A DNA stretch of 64,000 nucleotides from Aeoliella straminimaris (lineage in GTDB: Bacteria; Planctomycetota; Planctomycetia; Pirellulales; Lacipirellulaceae): assembly GCF_024054565.1 (NCBI RefSeq), contig NZ_JAMXLR010000090.1, positions 26,630-90,629 of the forward strand. Direction: 5' to 3'. Position numbers and translations under genes: made by a program. How positions within the stretch are numbered: position 1 is the first letter of the stretch; each line of letters opens with the position of its first letter. Of the stretch, positions 17,977-26,551 are shown piece by piece. Below the pieces are notes generated by a model. That model ran no database searches. It was not told the origin of the DNA and saw nothing but the letters and a program-made list of their open reading frames with translations.

Positions 17977-18453
17977 GCTTCCCCCTTCGCTATCCATCAC
18001 CTCCACGCCGCGGCGTAGTCCCCAGGGGTATTGGCACCATCTCAATTCATGGTACCAAAACTCCTGTGGGCCCAAAACTCTCGTGTCGCCGCAACCCCTT
18101 ACCTGCAAACAACTTGCGTCATCGCCCAGGCAGTGATCGCCGGTGAGTTTTGGTACAAGGTGCCCACCGGTTGTACTACTACTCGAAAGTTGGCCCAAAA
18201 CTCGAAGCTGTCCCAAAACTCGCTTCGAACCACCCCCCTGAGGAGGCCAAGCCCGGACTTCGCAGGAAACCACTAGTTGCGCCCACGCACTCGCCAGTCA
18301 CTCGCCACGACCTGTTGCGCAGCAGAACCATTAGATCACATCCGCGGGCGGATTCTACGGTGAAGTTTTTACAGGGGGGCTAGTTTGTAGATTGAACTCG
18401 CCACGGCGTTTCGAGGCGAGGGAGGCTTGTCGGCGCTGCCAACCACCAACTGC
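17977..18453. other. Convergent non-coding spacer with a repeated decamer
   Basis: No gene is supported here. The spacer separates the converging peptidase (plus) and CotH/dockerin (minus) genes. It holds the CAAAACTC repeat cluster described separately (18052-18221) and a perfect self-complementary ACGCCGCGGCGT at 18005-18016. A 6-pair hairpin CTCGCC/GGCGAG lies at 18397-18402 and 18415-18420. The last may help end the minus-strand gene but has no adjacent T tract. Confidence 0.6.
18052..18221. repeat. Five copies of a CCAAAACTC-type motif, one inverted
   Basis: ACCAAAACTC occurs at 18054-18063 and CCCAAAACTC at 18071-18080, 18194-18203 and 18212-18221. The inverted form GAGTTTTGGTAC is at 18145-18156. 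The first and the inverted copy are perfect complements over 12 bases (18052-18063 with 18145-18156) and could close an 81-base loop. The unit spacing is irregular, so this is not a CRISPR or a simple tandem repeat. Confidence 0.7.
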
Positions 18454-21400
18454 TTACAGCGTGTGAATGACTTCGGTTGCCAAGTCAGCAAACACTTCTT
18501 CCACGGCATGCAATTCAGCAGACGTATCGTACCCCTCGTCGCCAAGGCTACTCCCAACGCCTACTAGCTTCGCAGGGCTCTTATTGCTTGGCTGCTCTTG
18601 TTGCTGGTTTGGATACAAAAACTGAAGAGCAACATCGGCCCGTACGGAACTCCAGGGCTGCGGTAATGGGTCCTGCGTGACTTCGGCTCGACCGGCAACT
18701 CGGCCCGCAGTCACCCCCTGCTGGATTGAATAGGGGTGCTGTGCAGACGACACGCCTTGCGTTTCCTGGTCGTTTGTCTCGGCAGCCGAAGTCGTCACGG
18801 CCGCCACCGCTGGGGATGAAGAGGACGCCTGCAGGGGCGCCGGTTCATTGAGCGCGACAGAGGCACCCAGATGATTTCGCCAGACCGTGTAGTCGGCAAG
18901 GTCAACGACGCCGTCCAGATTGCCATCGGCGCCTGCCCCAGGAGTGGGCACTTCCGTGCCGAACTGGCTTCGCCAGACGACGTAGTCGGCCTGTTCCACC
19001 GTACCATTGCCGTCGTAGTCTCCGGGAAGCGGCAGCGGTTCGAAGGTTGCCTCGTTGAGCGCCGACCACTCACCACCAATGAGCGTACGGGCTTTTACCG
19101 TGACGCCGGGTGTCACCACCACCGGTGCGATGTATGCCTGCCCCACGGCGGCTCCTCCCGTCGCTCTCGGATCAGAGCCATCCAGCGTGTAGTAGATGAC
19201 GCCGCCGGTACTGGTGATTTCCAGATCAATACCGCCCGCAGCGACCGGGCCGCCGTGCTGACTGAACGTGGGGGCGTCGACAGAAGGGTACAGGCCGGCG
19301 GAACGCAACTGGTTGATAAACACATCGGTGCGACCCGTCAGGAACGTGTCGATAACCGACTGCCCCTCCGCCTCCCACTGCGCCTTGGTCAATGGTAAAC
19401 CGCGGTGCATGTCGCCCCACCGGGCGCTCTCGGCCACGATGGCCTGCTCCATCTCCGCTAGAAGCGATTGGTACCGAGCGATGGCTTCGTCGGGAGTCAG
19501 GGCGCCGTCGTTGAACAGCGCGCGGTGTGCACGGTCGGCGAACCGTATCCGGAATTCTTCATTGTTTCTCAGGTAGCTGTAGGGCTGCGCCGCCTCGACA
19601 TTGGCATCGAGTCGATTGGTGTTGATGTTCGAGCCGAACAGGTTCATTGTCGATTCGGCGTCCCAGCTCACGAACTTGAAGCCAGTGCTGTCCACGCCCC
19701 GCTCTCTCACGGCGTACCAGTTGCGGTGGGGCCAGTCGACATTGCCACCGTAGAAGTTGACCATTAAGTAGTCGATGTAGTTGTCGATGTCCAAGTAGTC
19801 TTCATAGGCGGGGTTGTTCGAACCATCAGGGTTGGCGCCTTGCAGACGCTGGTACGCGGCGGCGCGCGAACTCGAAGATCCACTGCCCGCCTGCTGTGCC
19901 AGATCCACCATCGCGTTCCAGGCGTCCAGGTCGCCATCCGTTGGACTGCCATCGTTGATCGCGTCCCAGTTGTCCTTGTCCCCCCCAAAGTACATTGCCG
20001 CGAACGAGGCGTCGGGACGCTCGGTTGGGTTGTAGACACCCCAATAGATGCCGTTGATATACAGATGCACTCGGTTGCTGTGCGACGCGACCTGTCCCAG
20101 GGCCGCCAGCGTCCTGCTCGCGAATGCGTCGCGTGCGTATTGGGGTTGCGTGCCTGCGCCGTCCCAGGCGTAACCGTCGTTCGATTCCATCCGCAGCGTG
20201 ATAGTGTCGAAGCTTGCAACGGCGTCTTCCCCAAACAGCGGGAAATCGAGCTTCGTCGGGCCGTAGTCGTCCTTGAACAACAGGCGGAACGAGTGCTTCT
20301 TGCTCAGGTCATGGCGGCGGAAGGCGCCGCCCTGCATGCGAATGCCCGCGTTAATCTGAAACCCCTCGGACCCATCCGGATAGATGAGTTCAACCGATGT
20401 AGCTCGCTCGTAAGCCACGCCGCCATTGGTCGACAGGGTGTAGATCCCGTCAGGCCCGAACAACTCTTCCGTCTCCATCACAATCGAAAGCGTGGGAATC
20501 GCGAGGAGGTCGCTCTGGATCGTGCTCGCATACTGGCCGCCGAATCGATCGCCGCCGAGCGAGTTCCCTGCGCCGTCGAAGTTGCCGATCACGTCAGGAT
20601 CCATGCCATAGTCGGGCGAGACCCCACCCCAACTGGTTGGGAACCCTGCAGCGAGCGTAGACGAGTAGCTCTGCGATACAACGTCGTTGACGAACACGTA
20701 CGTGCTGCCGACGACCGTGGAATCGTAGAAGCCCTCCTGGAACGCGGCGGCGAGGATGGCCGTTGTGCCGTCGATGGTGATCGGGCCCGTGTAAAGCGAG
20801 CCGGACTCAGGTGTAGGTGTGTCGCCGTTGGTTGTGTAGTAGATCAGCGCTTCGGGCGATTCGGTGCTGATCGAGAGGCTGAACTCGTTGCTGTAGAATC
20901 CGTGCGGCACACTCAACGCCGGAGTGCTCACAAACCCGAGATTCCCTTCTCCGTTCGCCGCGCCGGGCGTGGGTGTCTTGTAGTACAACTCCGTCGCAGC
21001 CGACATGTCCAGCGACGCCGCGGTTAGCCGGGGCCGCGAGAGCAACTCGCTGCTGAAGTTGTTGTCGTTCAGCGCGTGGATCGCCAGCACGTTGTCGCCA
21101 GACACGAGCAGGTCGTGAAACTCGCTCAGGTCGAAACGCTTGGGGCTGAAGGCCTCGGAGTCTTCGCGTTCCTCGGGCGCGAGCGACTGCCAGTTCGGGT
21201 TCGCCGGGGCGTTATCCTCCACGACCTTCACGCCGTTCAGATACGCGACAAAACCATCGTTAAACTGCATGTCCATCCACAACGCGCCAAGGGCCGACGG
21301 GTCGACCACGTTGAATTCGACCCGTTGATAGATGCTGCTGCGGTTCTCCTGCCACTCGGATTGCAGGTCGAGATCGACCAGCTGATCCATGTTGAACTCC

Positions 21401-22551
21401 TGCGAGCTGAACAGTTCGATCTCGGCCATCTGGATCGAGTTGGGCCTGTTGTCGCCGGTTACGCCATACTCTGTCTGGAAGTCGAAGCGATAGGAGGAGT
21501 AGCCAGTCGTGTTAGAGAACTCGTAGAGCCTCGTCTCAAAGCGGTCATCAAAATCTTGGGCATTCCTGTCATCGACAATCGTATACGTTTCCCCGTCGTT
21601 GGAACCGCTCAGTGTCCAGCTATAGGGGTCGCGATTGGACGCGTCGTTCGCCGACGTGATCGTGTACCCATCGACAACGCGCGGCAGACCGTCGGTGAAG
21701 TGCATCTCGTAGTATGTGCCCGAAGGAGCGAAGGCCAACCACTTGGTTGAGTCCGTGTTGTCCAGCGCCCTGGCGGGTTCTTCGCCCGTGGGCGAGTTGC
21801 CCGAAGCCCCTGCCTCAAAGGTGACAGCCAGGATGCCGTCGTCCTCCGGGTCGGTAAGGTCGCCGCCTACCAGGTCGCTGAGTTCCATTCCGTTGGCAGG
21901 CCCAGGGGAATGCCCCGTTGAGGAGTCGAATCCCACACCAGGGCCGCTTGCGCTCTGGGCCCAGGACGAATCGTCGAATGCGATTTGGGTCCAGGCGGGT
22001 GATGCACCCGTGTCCAACACGTCCGATGTCGGCACCCACGCCGACGTGGTCGTGGAATCGTCGATCAGATCAACGACCTGCGTGTTCACGCCGTAGGAGA
22101 CATCGGTCAGTTGCGATGGGAACTCTGGCGCGTACGACCAGACGATGTTCTCCAGCGGATCGGTAAGCCCCAGGAATTCTCCGTTGGCGCTCAATGCGAA
22201 GTCGGTATGGAGATTACCTTCGGGGTCAATGTATGTCTCGGTATCCTGGCTGGACGCAAAAACAACAAGGTACTCGCCAGGGGACAAGATGGACTGCGGC
22301 AGGCTGGGGAAAGTCCACTTATCGAGGTTGTCAGCCTTGTCGGTCAAGTGCCAGCCGGCCAGATCGATCACATCCTTGGTTGGGTTGTAGATCTCAATCC
22401 AATCACTGCTGTTGCCATCGCCATCGTCCAGCGAATTGTCGTTTGACGCGACGAACTCGGTGATGATGGGCGTCGAACTCAATACGACTCGCGATTCCAG
22501 CTTTTCGAAGGTAAGCGTCCGAAGCGACTTTCGAGCGATACAGATAGACAT
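18454..22551 (-). CDS. Very large secreted protein: lamin-tail, chitobiase-like, CotH and dockerin domains (1365 aa)
   Basis: I start at the ATG at 22551 because it places the basic segment and the FEKLESRVVLSS motif at the N-terminus, as in many planctomycete secreted giants; an ATG at 22656 is possible. Domains in order: lamin-tail-like domain (about 20-120, SDWIEIYNPTKDVIDLAGW); discoidin/F5-F8-like region (about 250-400); chitobiase C-terminal-like repeat (about 550-620, IYYTTNGDTPTP); CotH-kinase-like domain (about 680-1085, with KHSFRLLFKDDYG, GIYWGVYNPTERPD and FVSWDAE); second chitobiase-like repeat (IYYTLDGSDPR). Next come two dockerin-type Ca2+ loops at about 1178-1235 (DYDGNGTVEQADYVVWRSQF and DGNLDGVVDLADYTVWRNHL) and a ~120-residue Ser/Gln-rich tail. 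It is probably exported and surface-associated. Kinase activity is inferred from spore-coat CotH only. Confidence 0.88.
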   Translation of the reverse strand: MSICIARKSLRTLTFEKLESRVVLSSTPIITEFVASNDNSLDDGDGNSSDWIEIYNPTKDVIDLAGWHLTDKADNLDKWTFPSLPQSILSPGEYLVVFASSQDTETYIDPEGNLHTDFALSANGEFLGLTDPLENIVWSYAPEFPSQLTDVSYGVNTQVVDLIDDSTTTSAWVPTSDVLDTGASPAWTQIAFDDSSWAQSASGPGVGFDSSTGHSPGPANGMELSDLVGGDLTDPEDDGILAVTFEAGASGNSPTGEEPARALDNTDSTKWLAFAPSGTYYEMHFTDGLPRVVDGYTITSANDASNRDPYSWTLSGSNDGETYTIVDDRNAQDFDDRFETRLYEFSNTTGYSSYRFDFQTEYGVTGDNRPNSIQMAEIELFSSQEFNMDQLVDLDLQSEWQENRSSIYQRVEFNVVDPSALGALWMDMQFNDGFVAYLNGVKVVEDNAPANPNWQSLAPEEREDSEAFSPKRFDLSEFHDLLVSGDNVLAIHALNDNNFSSELLSRPRLTAASLDMSAATELYYKTPTPGAANGEGNLGFVSTPALSVPHGFYSNEFSLSISTESPEALIYYTTNGDTPTPESGSLYTGPITIDGTTAILAAAFQEGFYDSTVVGSTYVFVNDVVSQSYSSTLAAGFPTSWGGVSPDYGMDPDVIGNFDGAGNSLGGDRFGGQYASTIQSDLLAIPTLSIVMETEELFGPDGIYTLSTNGGVAYERATSVELIYPDGSEGFQINAGIRMQGGAFRRHDLSKKHSFRLLFKDDYGPTKLDFPLFGEDAVASFDTITLRMESNDGYAWDGAGTQPQYARDAFASRTLAALGQVASHSNRVHLYINGIYWGVYNPTERPDASFAAMYFGGDKDNWDAINDGSPTDGDLDAWNAMVDLAQQAGSGSSSSRAAAYQRLQGANPDGSNNPAYEDYLDIDNYIDYLMVNFYGGNVDWPHRNWYAVRERGVDSTGFKFVSWDAESTMNLFGSNINTNRLDANVEAAQPYSYLRNNEEFRIRFADRAHRALFNDGALTPDEAIARYQSLLAEMEQAIVAESARWGDMHRGLPLTKAQWEAEGQSVIDTFLTGRTDVFINQLRSAGLYPSVDAPTFSQHGGPVAAGGIDLEITSTGGVIYYTLDGSDPRATGGAAVGQAYIAPVVVTPGVTVKARTLIGGEWSALNEATFEPLPLPGDYDGNGTVEQADYVVWRSQFGTEVPTPGAGADGNLDGVVDLADYTVWRNHLGASVALNEPAPLQASSSSPAVAAVTTSAAETNDQETQGVSSAQHPYSIQQGVTAGRVAGRAEVTQDPLPQPWSSVRADVALQFLYPNQQQEQPSNKSPAKLVGVGSSLGDEGYDTSAELHAVEEVFADLATEVIHTL

Positions 22552-23195
22552 AGGAGTGCAGAATCCCAGCGGTTGCGGTTGCGAGCAAATCTGGACGCTC
22601 GCACGTTGAATCGGCCAATGGACAAGGAAAATTCGAGGCGGTAAGCCTGGCAACAACTCAGACCCCGCGCTCTATAGATACCACGAAGGCCCAAAACGTT
22701 ACATTTTCTTGGCTCTCCGACCGGGAAGGGCCGTAGAGACATTACTCTTTAGCGACTGCTTCAAACTGGGCGACGATTTCGGCGTGAGTAGTCGCATTTC
22801 AACAGAAGCGGCACCGTGCGATCCGTCGTCGCGGGATTCAATCCAGCAAAGTGCAGACGACGCCCCTATTCGGGGTCGTCAGCAAACATTGCGAATCTGT
22901 CGGACTTGCGGCACATGAAATGGAGTGGCCAGCGGAAGCGGGAACCTGAGCGTCGCACAAGAACGGTGAATCCAAAACCCGCGATATCGGCGGCTCCCGC
23001 TCACCCATTGTAAGTACTGCTCGTTACTCGAGCTACCGAATTTGCTGAAGTGCAGTGACTTCGCTCAATCCGGGGACGGGCCGACTGAGAGCGATTGCAG
23101 CGGCCGACGCAATCGCGAATCCCCTTCGCCGCTGTAGGCAATTTTCACCGACCACAGCGCAGCCCGCACGCCTTCGATTGAGAACCCCAAACCGA
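22552..23195. other. Non-coding stretch without convincing features
   Basis: I see no gene here. A hairpin with GACGA/TCGTC and CCCC/GGGG stems (22856-22880) lies downstream of the VTT gene on the minus strand. It lacks a T tract, so it is at most a weak terminator. Short open frames on both strands have no ribosome binding site and no protein-like composition. Confidence 0.5.
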
Positions 23196-23846
23196 TTACC
23201 CCGCCACCTCCGCGCGCCGCTTCAAACGATGCCGCACAACCCAGGTTCCCGCGAGTGGCACCACCACCGATAGCACGATGGCGGTGGCCATCCATTCGTG
23301 CTCTTCGGCCTGGCTGCCGAGGACGGCGAATGCTGTGGCCACCGCAGCGTTGCCTACCGACAAGGTCCACAGCAGGCGCGACCAGCGGGTATCGAGCGCA
23401 CCGCACAACAGCACCGTCGCTTCGGCCAGGATCGGTAGCGGACGCGTGACTAACAACAGCCACACGTCATGCTCGTGGGCGGTGGCGCGGAGGTTGTCGA
23501 GTTCCTCGGGCGCGGCCAGGCGTCTGGCAACGGCAGGGCCCCAGCGTTTGGTCACGGCGAAGGCCGCTACGCCGCCCAGCATCAGCCCCACCCAGGCACT
23601 GGCCGCGGTGAGCGCGATACCAAGTTGTCCGCCGGCCAACGTGATGACCGGTCCCGAGGGCACCGGCAACAGAATGTCGGCTGCCAGCACTGCCACCAGG
23701 GCGGCGACCAGCCAGCCGGCCGGCGGCGGCGACTGGCGCCAGGCTTCGAACCAATGCTCGAGCGGACCGCTCCACAACGAGACCGTCAGCAGCGGCAAAC
23801 CCAGCAGAATCGCTACCACCAGAACCAGTCTTATGAGCGATCGCAT
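23196..23846 (-). CDS. VTT-domain (DedA/TVP38 superfamily) membrane protein
   Basis: The 216-residue protein has about five hydrophobic segments. It shows the paired re-entrant-loop motifs of the VTT (SNARE-associated Golgi protein) superfamily: LLPVPSGPVITLAGGQLG near residue 60 and TRPLPILAEATVLLCGAL near 135. Family members sit in the cytoplasmic membrane; some act in lipid-carrier recycling or membrane homeostasis, but no substrate can be inferred here. The start at 23846 gives a short basic N-terminus followed by the first membrane helix. The gene is divergent from the 23997 gene across 150 bases. The C-terminus is basic (RHRLKRRAEVAG). Confidence 0.8.
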   Translation of the reverse strand: MRSLIRLVLVVAILLGLPLLTVSLWSGPLEHWFEAWRQSPPPAGWLVAALVAVLAADILLPVPSGPVITLAGGQLGIALTAASAWVGLMLGGVAAFAVTKRWGPAVARRLAAPEELDNLRATAHEHDVWLLLVTRPLPILAEATVLLCGALDTRWSRLLWTLSVGNAAVATAFAVLGSQAEEHEWMATAIVLSVVVPLAGTWVVRHRLKRRAEVAG

Positions 23847-23996
23847 GGCAAGTTCGGCCCTGCACGGTGGAGGTGGTTGACTTTGACTGCAGCGGGTCTA
23901 GTTTTACGTGAACCGTCAGCGTTTTTTGTTATTCTACGTTGCACACGACAACACTGGCCAGGCGACAACGCAGGCGAGGGCCGAGGCAAATTCAAT

Positions 23997-25016
23997 ATGA
24001 GCAATTCCATGTTTTTCAGATTCCTTCGTCTGGCAGTGGCAACGTTGATTCTGACGTTGGGCGCGCCGACGTTCGGGCAGACAGGCGATACCGGCCAGTT
24101 GCAGCAGTTGGTCAACGACTTTGGCTTTCAGCTCAACATGCTCCGCGACTTCGATGGCCGTGCGGCCGAAGAGCGGACCCGGGCACTGGCCGTGGCGCTC
24201 GACCGCTGGAATAGCTCGACCCGCACGGATGCCGACTATCAGAAGATGAAGCAGTGGCTGGATGCAGCCATCGACGCGACAATGCCGGGCTCGAAAGACC
24301 CGCTGCCGGCGCTGCCGTGGTTCGAGAAGCGCCTGGCCGAGGCGCCGCAGTTGCCGCTGCCCAACGAACCGCAGTTAGCCAAAGCGCCGGCCGAGGAGGC
24401 CCCCGAACCCGCCGCGACCGCGGGGCATCGCATTGCGAACAATCCCCAGGCGAAGGGCGAGCCTGAGCGCCAACCCACGCCCGAGCGCCCGGCGCCCGCC
24501 CCTGCCCCGGCCGCAGCCGAGAGCCCGCAGGTGGCGAGCTTCTGGCAGCGGCACCCCGGCGCCCGACCGTTGAAGCTGGAGAATCCATTTGAAGACGACG
24601 AACCCTTGGCCACGACTAGTTTGACCAAGCGGGTTGCGATGCGGCCCACGGCATTCAGTTCGACGAGCGATGCCCCATCGACCGTGGGCGTGAACACCGC
24701 CGAGTTGAGCGCACGCGTGCGGGGCTATACGCACGGCCTGAAGGGCGTGGAAGCCCGCCTGGTGGCTTCGCCCACGATGTCGATGGAGGAACTGCTGAGC
24801 GTGGTTCGCGAACTCCGGCAACTGGCCAGCCAACGCGATTTCGTGAGCATGTACCTGGACGTGGTGGCCCTGGACCATCCGGACCAGGTACCGCAGCTAC
24901 CGACGCTGGACGACGCCAAATCGATGGCGCAGCAGCGGATCGAGCAGTTGCGCAAAAGAGATACCGGGCACACCGCGGCAATGGAATCGCTGCAGCAGAT
25001 GCTTTCGGATCTGTAG
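23997..25016 (+). CDS. Secreted hypothetical protein with Pro/Ala-rich linker (339 aa)
   Basis: The frame is open much further upstream, but that part lies antisense to the VTT gene. The ATG at 23997 begins a good signal peptide (MSNSMFFRFLRLAVATLILTL, cleavage near TFGQ). A helical N-terminal domain of about 90 residues is followed by a Pro/Ala/Glu-rich linker (roughly 105-170). A second helical domain (about 225-339) ends in QQMLSDL. No known domain is recognised. It probably acts in the periplasm. A GC-rich self-complementary element (GGCGCC...GGCGCC, about 25019-25034) sits just after the stop and may end transcription from both sides. Confidence 0.75.
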   Translation: MSNSMFFRFLRLAVATLILTLGAPTFGQTGDTGQLQQLVNDFGFQLNMLRDFDGRAAEERTRALAVALDRWNSSTRTDADYQKMKQWLDAAIDATMPGSKDPLPALPWFEKRLAEAPQLPLPNEPQLAKAPAEEAPEPAATAGHRIANNPQAKGEPERQPTPERPAPAPAPAAAESPQVASFWQRHPGARPLKLENPFEDDEPLATTSLTKRVAMRPTAFSSTSDAPSTVGVNTAELSARVRGYTHGLKGVEARLVASPTMSMEELLSVVRELRQLASQRDFVSMYLDVVALDHPDQVPQLPTLDDAKSMAQQRIEQLRKRDTGHTAAMESLQQMLSDL

Positions 25017-25063
25017 AGGGCGCCGCCCGGCGCCAAGAGAGAAGCAGCCAACGCGAGCGACGA

Positions 25064-25267
25064 TTACTCGTCTTCGTCTTCCTTGGCCTTCTTCTTTTTC
25101 TTCTTCATCGTCAGCTTCCGCACGCGGACCTTGGGCAGGCCCAGCGGCGAATCGCCTTCGTCCCAGCGACCACTGTCCTGTAGCACCTTGAGCCGCTCGA
25201 CGCGCGTCAGCACGCTGCGGTTGGTGTTCATACCACGCTTGACTTTCAGGCTCTTGTCGATGGTCAT
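25064..25267 (-). CDS. Small basic protein of the PVC type (TIGR04137-like)
   Basis: The 67-residue protein reads MTIDKSLKVKRGMNTNRSVL at the start, then LTRVERLKVLQ, WDEG and GLPKVRVRKL, and ends in a poly-Lys run and an acidic tail. From memory this matches the small basic protein family conserved in Planctomycetes, Chlamydiae and Verrucomicrobia. Its function is not established; it has been suspected to be ribosome-associated because of its size and charge. It is a useful taxonomic marker for this window. The gene stands between the secreted 339-residue protein (convergent) and the kinase gene on the same strand. Confidence 0.9.
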   Translation of the reverse strand: MTIDKSLKVKRGMNTNRSVLTRVERLKVLQDSGRWDEGDSPLGLPKVRVRKLTMKKKKKKAKEDEDE

Positions 25268-25427
25268 CGGACGGTCTCGCTAGCTTGGCCCGTGCACCGG
25301 GGAGTACAGGGCGAAGGGTCAGAACAAATCGATAGCCCGGAAGTATAGACGGTTTTCGCGCGGTGGCAAAGGGGGCATGCGAGGGGGAATGGCCGACGTT
25401 GAAAACCCGTGCCGCAGCGGCCGAAAA

Positions 25428-25441
25428 CGCCATTTTCGGCG
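25428..25441 (-). terminator. Short hairpin after the kinase gene
   Basis: Read on the minus strand, CGCC-GAAAAT-GGCG is followed by TTTT, about 50 bases after the kinase stop. A second pair, CCGAAGT/ACTTCGG (25447-25453 with 25471-25477), lies between it and the gene. Both stems are short, so termination strength is uncertain. Confidence 0.35.
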
Positions 25442-25481
25442 AAAACCGAAGTTAAGCGGCGTCCCACCCCACTTCGGCCGG

Positions 25482-26360
25482 CTACGCGGCTGCATCCTCG
25501 CTCTTGAGCTGCCGGATGGCTTTGAGGAAGTCGTCGACCGACTGGTACCGCTCGTCCGGGTCGTTCTCGATGCACTTCAAGATGGCCGCGTCCAGACGGG
25601 GATCGATCTTGGGGTAGTGCTCGGCCACCGGCTTGGGCTTGGAGGCCCCATGCGACATGGCGGCCAGGCCGTCGCTGCCGCGGGCCCAGGGGAGATCGAA
25701 GGCGAACATCTCGTAGATCGACACACCCAGAGCGAAGATATCCAGCCGCTTGTCGGTCACCTTGCGGCGTACCACCTCGGGCGCCATGTAGTTGGGCGTG
25801 CCGGTGCGGATGCCGGGCTGCATGTACGATCGCTCGGCCGGTACGGTCAGGCCGAAGTCGATCAGCTTGAGCGACGTGGCGTCCTTGGCACACACGAAGT
25901 TCCGCGGGCAGATATCGCGGTGGATGTAGCCGGCGTCATGCACCACCTTCAGGGCCTCGGACATCTGCCGCAGCAGGGTCAGGCGGTTGCCGTCCAAGAG
26001 CGGGCTCTTGCCGACAATCAACGAGTTGAGGCCCGGCCCATCCAAAAACTCCATGACGATAAACTGCTCGTCATTGGTTGTGACGCCGTACTGCAGCGTG
26101 GTGACGATCAGCGGGTGATTGAACGAGCTGGCGATCTTGCCTTCGCTCGGCTTATCGAGCCCCTTAAAGCGGGCTTCGAGCGACTGGGTCTTGTTCCGGT
26201 CGAGGATCTTCAGGCCGACGATCTGCTCGGTCTGTCGGTCGCGAGCCATGTAAAACTCGCTCATCGTGCCCGAGACCGCCTCGCGCATGAACTGATACCG
26301 CTTCTGGACGTCGACCTTGCCCCCTTCGATCATCGACTTAAAGAAATTGCCAATTCCCAC
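25482..26360 (-). CDS. Serine/threonine protein kinase with altered catalytic loop
   Basis: The 292-residue protein is a stand-alone Hanks-type kinase domain without a membrane segment. Visible motifs: ATP-binding Lys51 in VGLKILD, the catalytic HRD at 147-149, Asn154, the DFG at 168-170 and the APE-like APEV in the activation segment. Two deviations stand out. The catalytic loop reads HRDICPRN, so the Lys usually two residues after the Asp is Cys. The glycine-rich loop (SGTMSEFYMA) keeps a single Gly. The first ~18 residues (GNFFKSMIEGGKVDVQK) are specific. It may be active, weakly active or a scaffold; substrates are unknown. It is followed by the small basic protein gene after 214 bases. 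Confidence 0.9.
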   Translation of the reverse strand: MGIGNFFKSMIEGGKVDVQKRYQFMREAVSGTMSEFYMARDRQTEQIVGLKILDRNKTQSLEARFKGLDKPSEGKIASSFNHPLIVTTLQYGVTTNDEQFIVMEFLDGPGLNSLIVGKSPLLDGNRLTLLRQMSEALKVVHDAGYIHRDICPRNFVCAKDATSLKLIDFGLTVPAERSYMQPGIRTGTPNYMAPEVVRRKVTDKRLDIFALGVSIYEMFAFDLPWARGSDGLAAMSHGASKPKPVAEHYPKIDPRLDAAILKCIENDPDERYQSVDDFLKAIRQLKSEDAAA

Positions 26361-26498
26361 TGTAGGTTGCCTCGCCAGGAGCGGTTCAGTTCCGGTAATT
26401 CTCCAATATACGCAGCCTCTGGGGGGGACGGCAACGCTCTTGTTCGCTTGAGACCGGGGTTTGCCGAGGCCGAAGGGACGCTCAACTCCGTGAAAACA

Positions 26499-26517
26499 CG
26501 GACCGCATGGCGGTCCG
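26499..26517. repeat. Palindromic repeat hairpin downstream of the HlyD gene
   Basis: CGGACCGC and GCGGTCCG form a perfect 8-pair stem with a 3-base loop. The same stem, differing in the loop, occurs at 48525-48543, so this is a dispersed repeat unit and not a gene-specific terminator. It lies 34 bases past the end of the exporter operon and may still stop or stabilise its transcript. Confidence 0.7.
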
Positions 26518-26551
26518 ACTAGGTAGCGAGACCGCGGGAAAACGGTTGGGC

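Noticed and set aside
18052..18221. CRISPR-like array
   Set aside because: The repeated unit is only about 10 bases, spacing is irregular and one copy is inverted; no cas gene is near.
16570..18273. Minus-strand open frame of 567 codons
   Set aside because: It overlaps the S41 peptidase gene antisense; the peptidase has all catalytic motifs, and the antisense product is low-information and Gly/His/Gln-rich.
19840..21027. Plus-strand open frame of 395 codons inside the CotH gene
   Set aside because: Arg/Val-rich shadow of a well-supported multidomain protein on the other strand.
23469..23996. N-terminal extension of the 339-residue secreted protein
   Set aside because: It is antisense to the VTT gene, and the ATG at 23997 begins a proper signal peptide.
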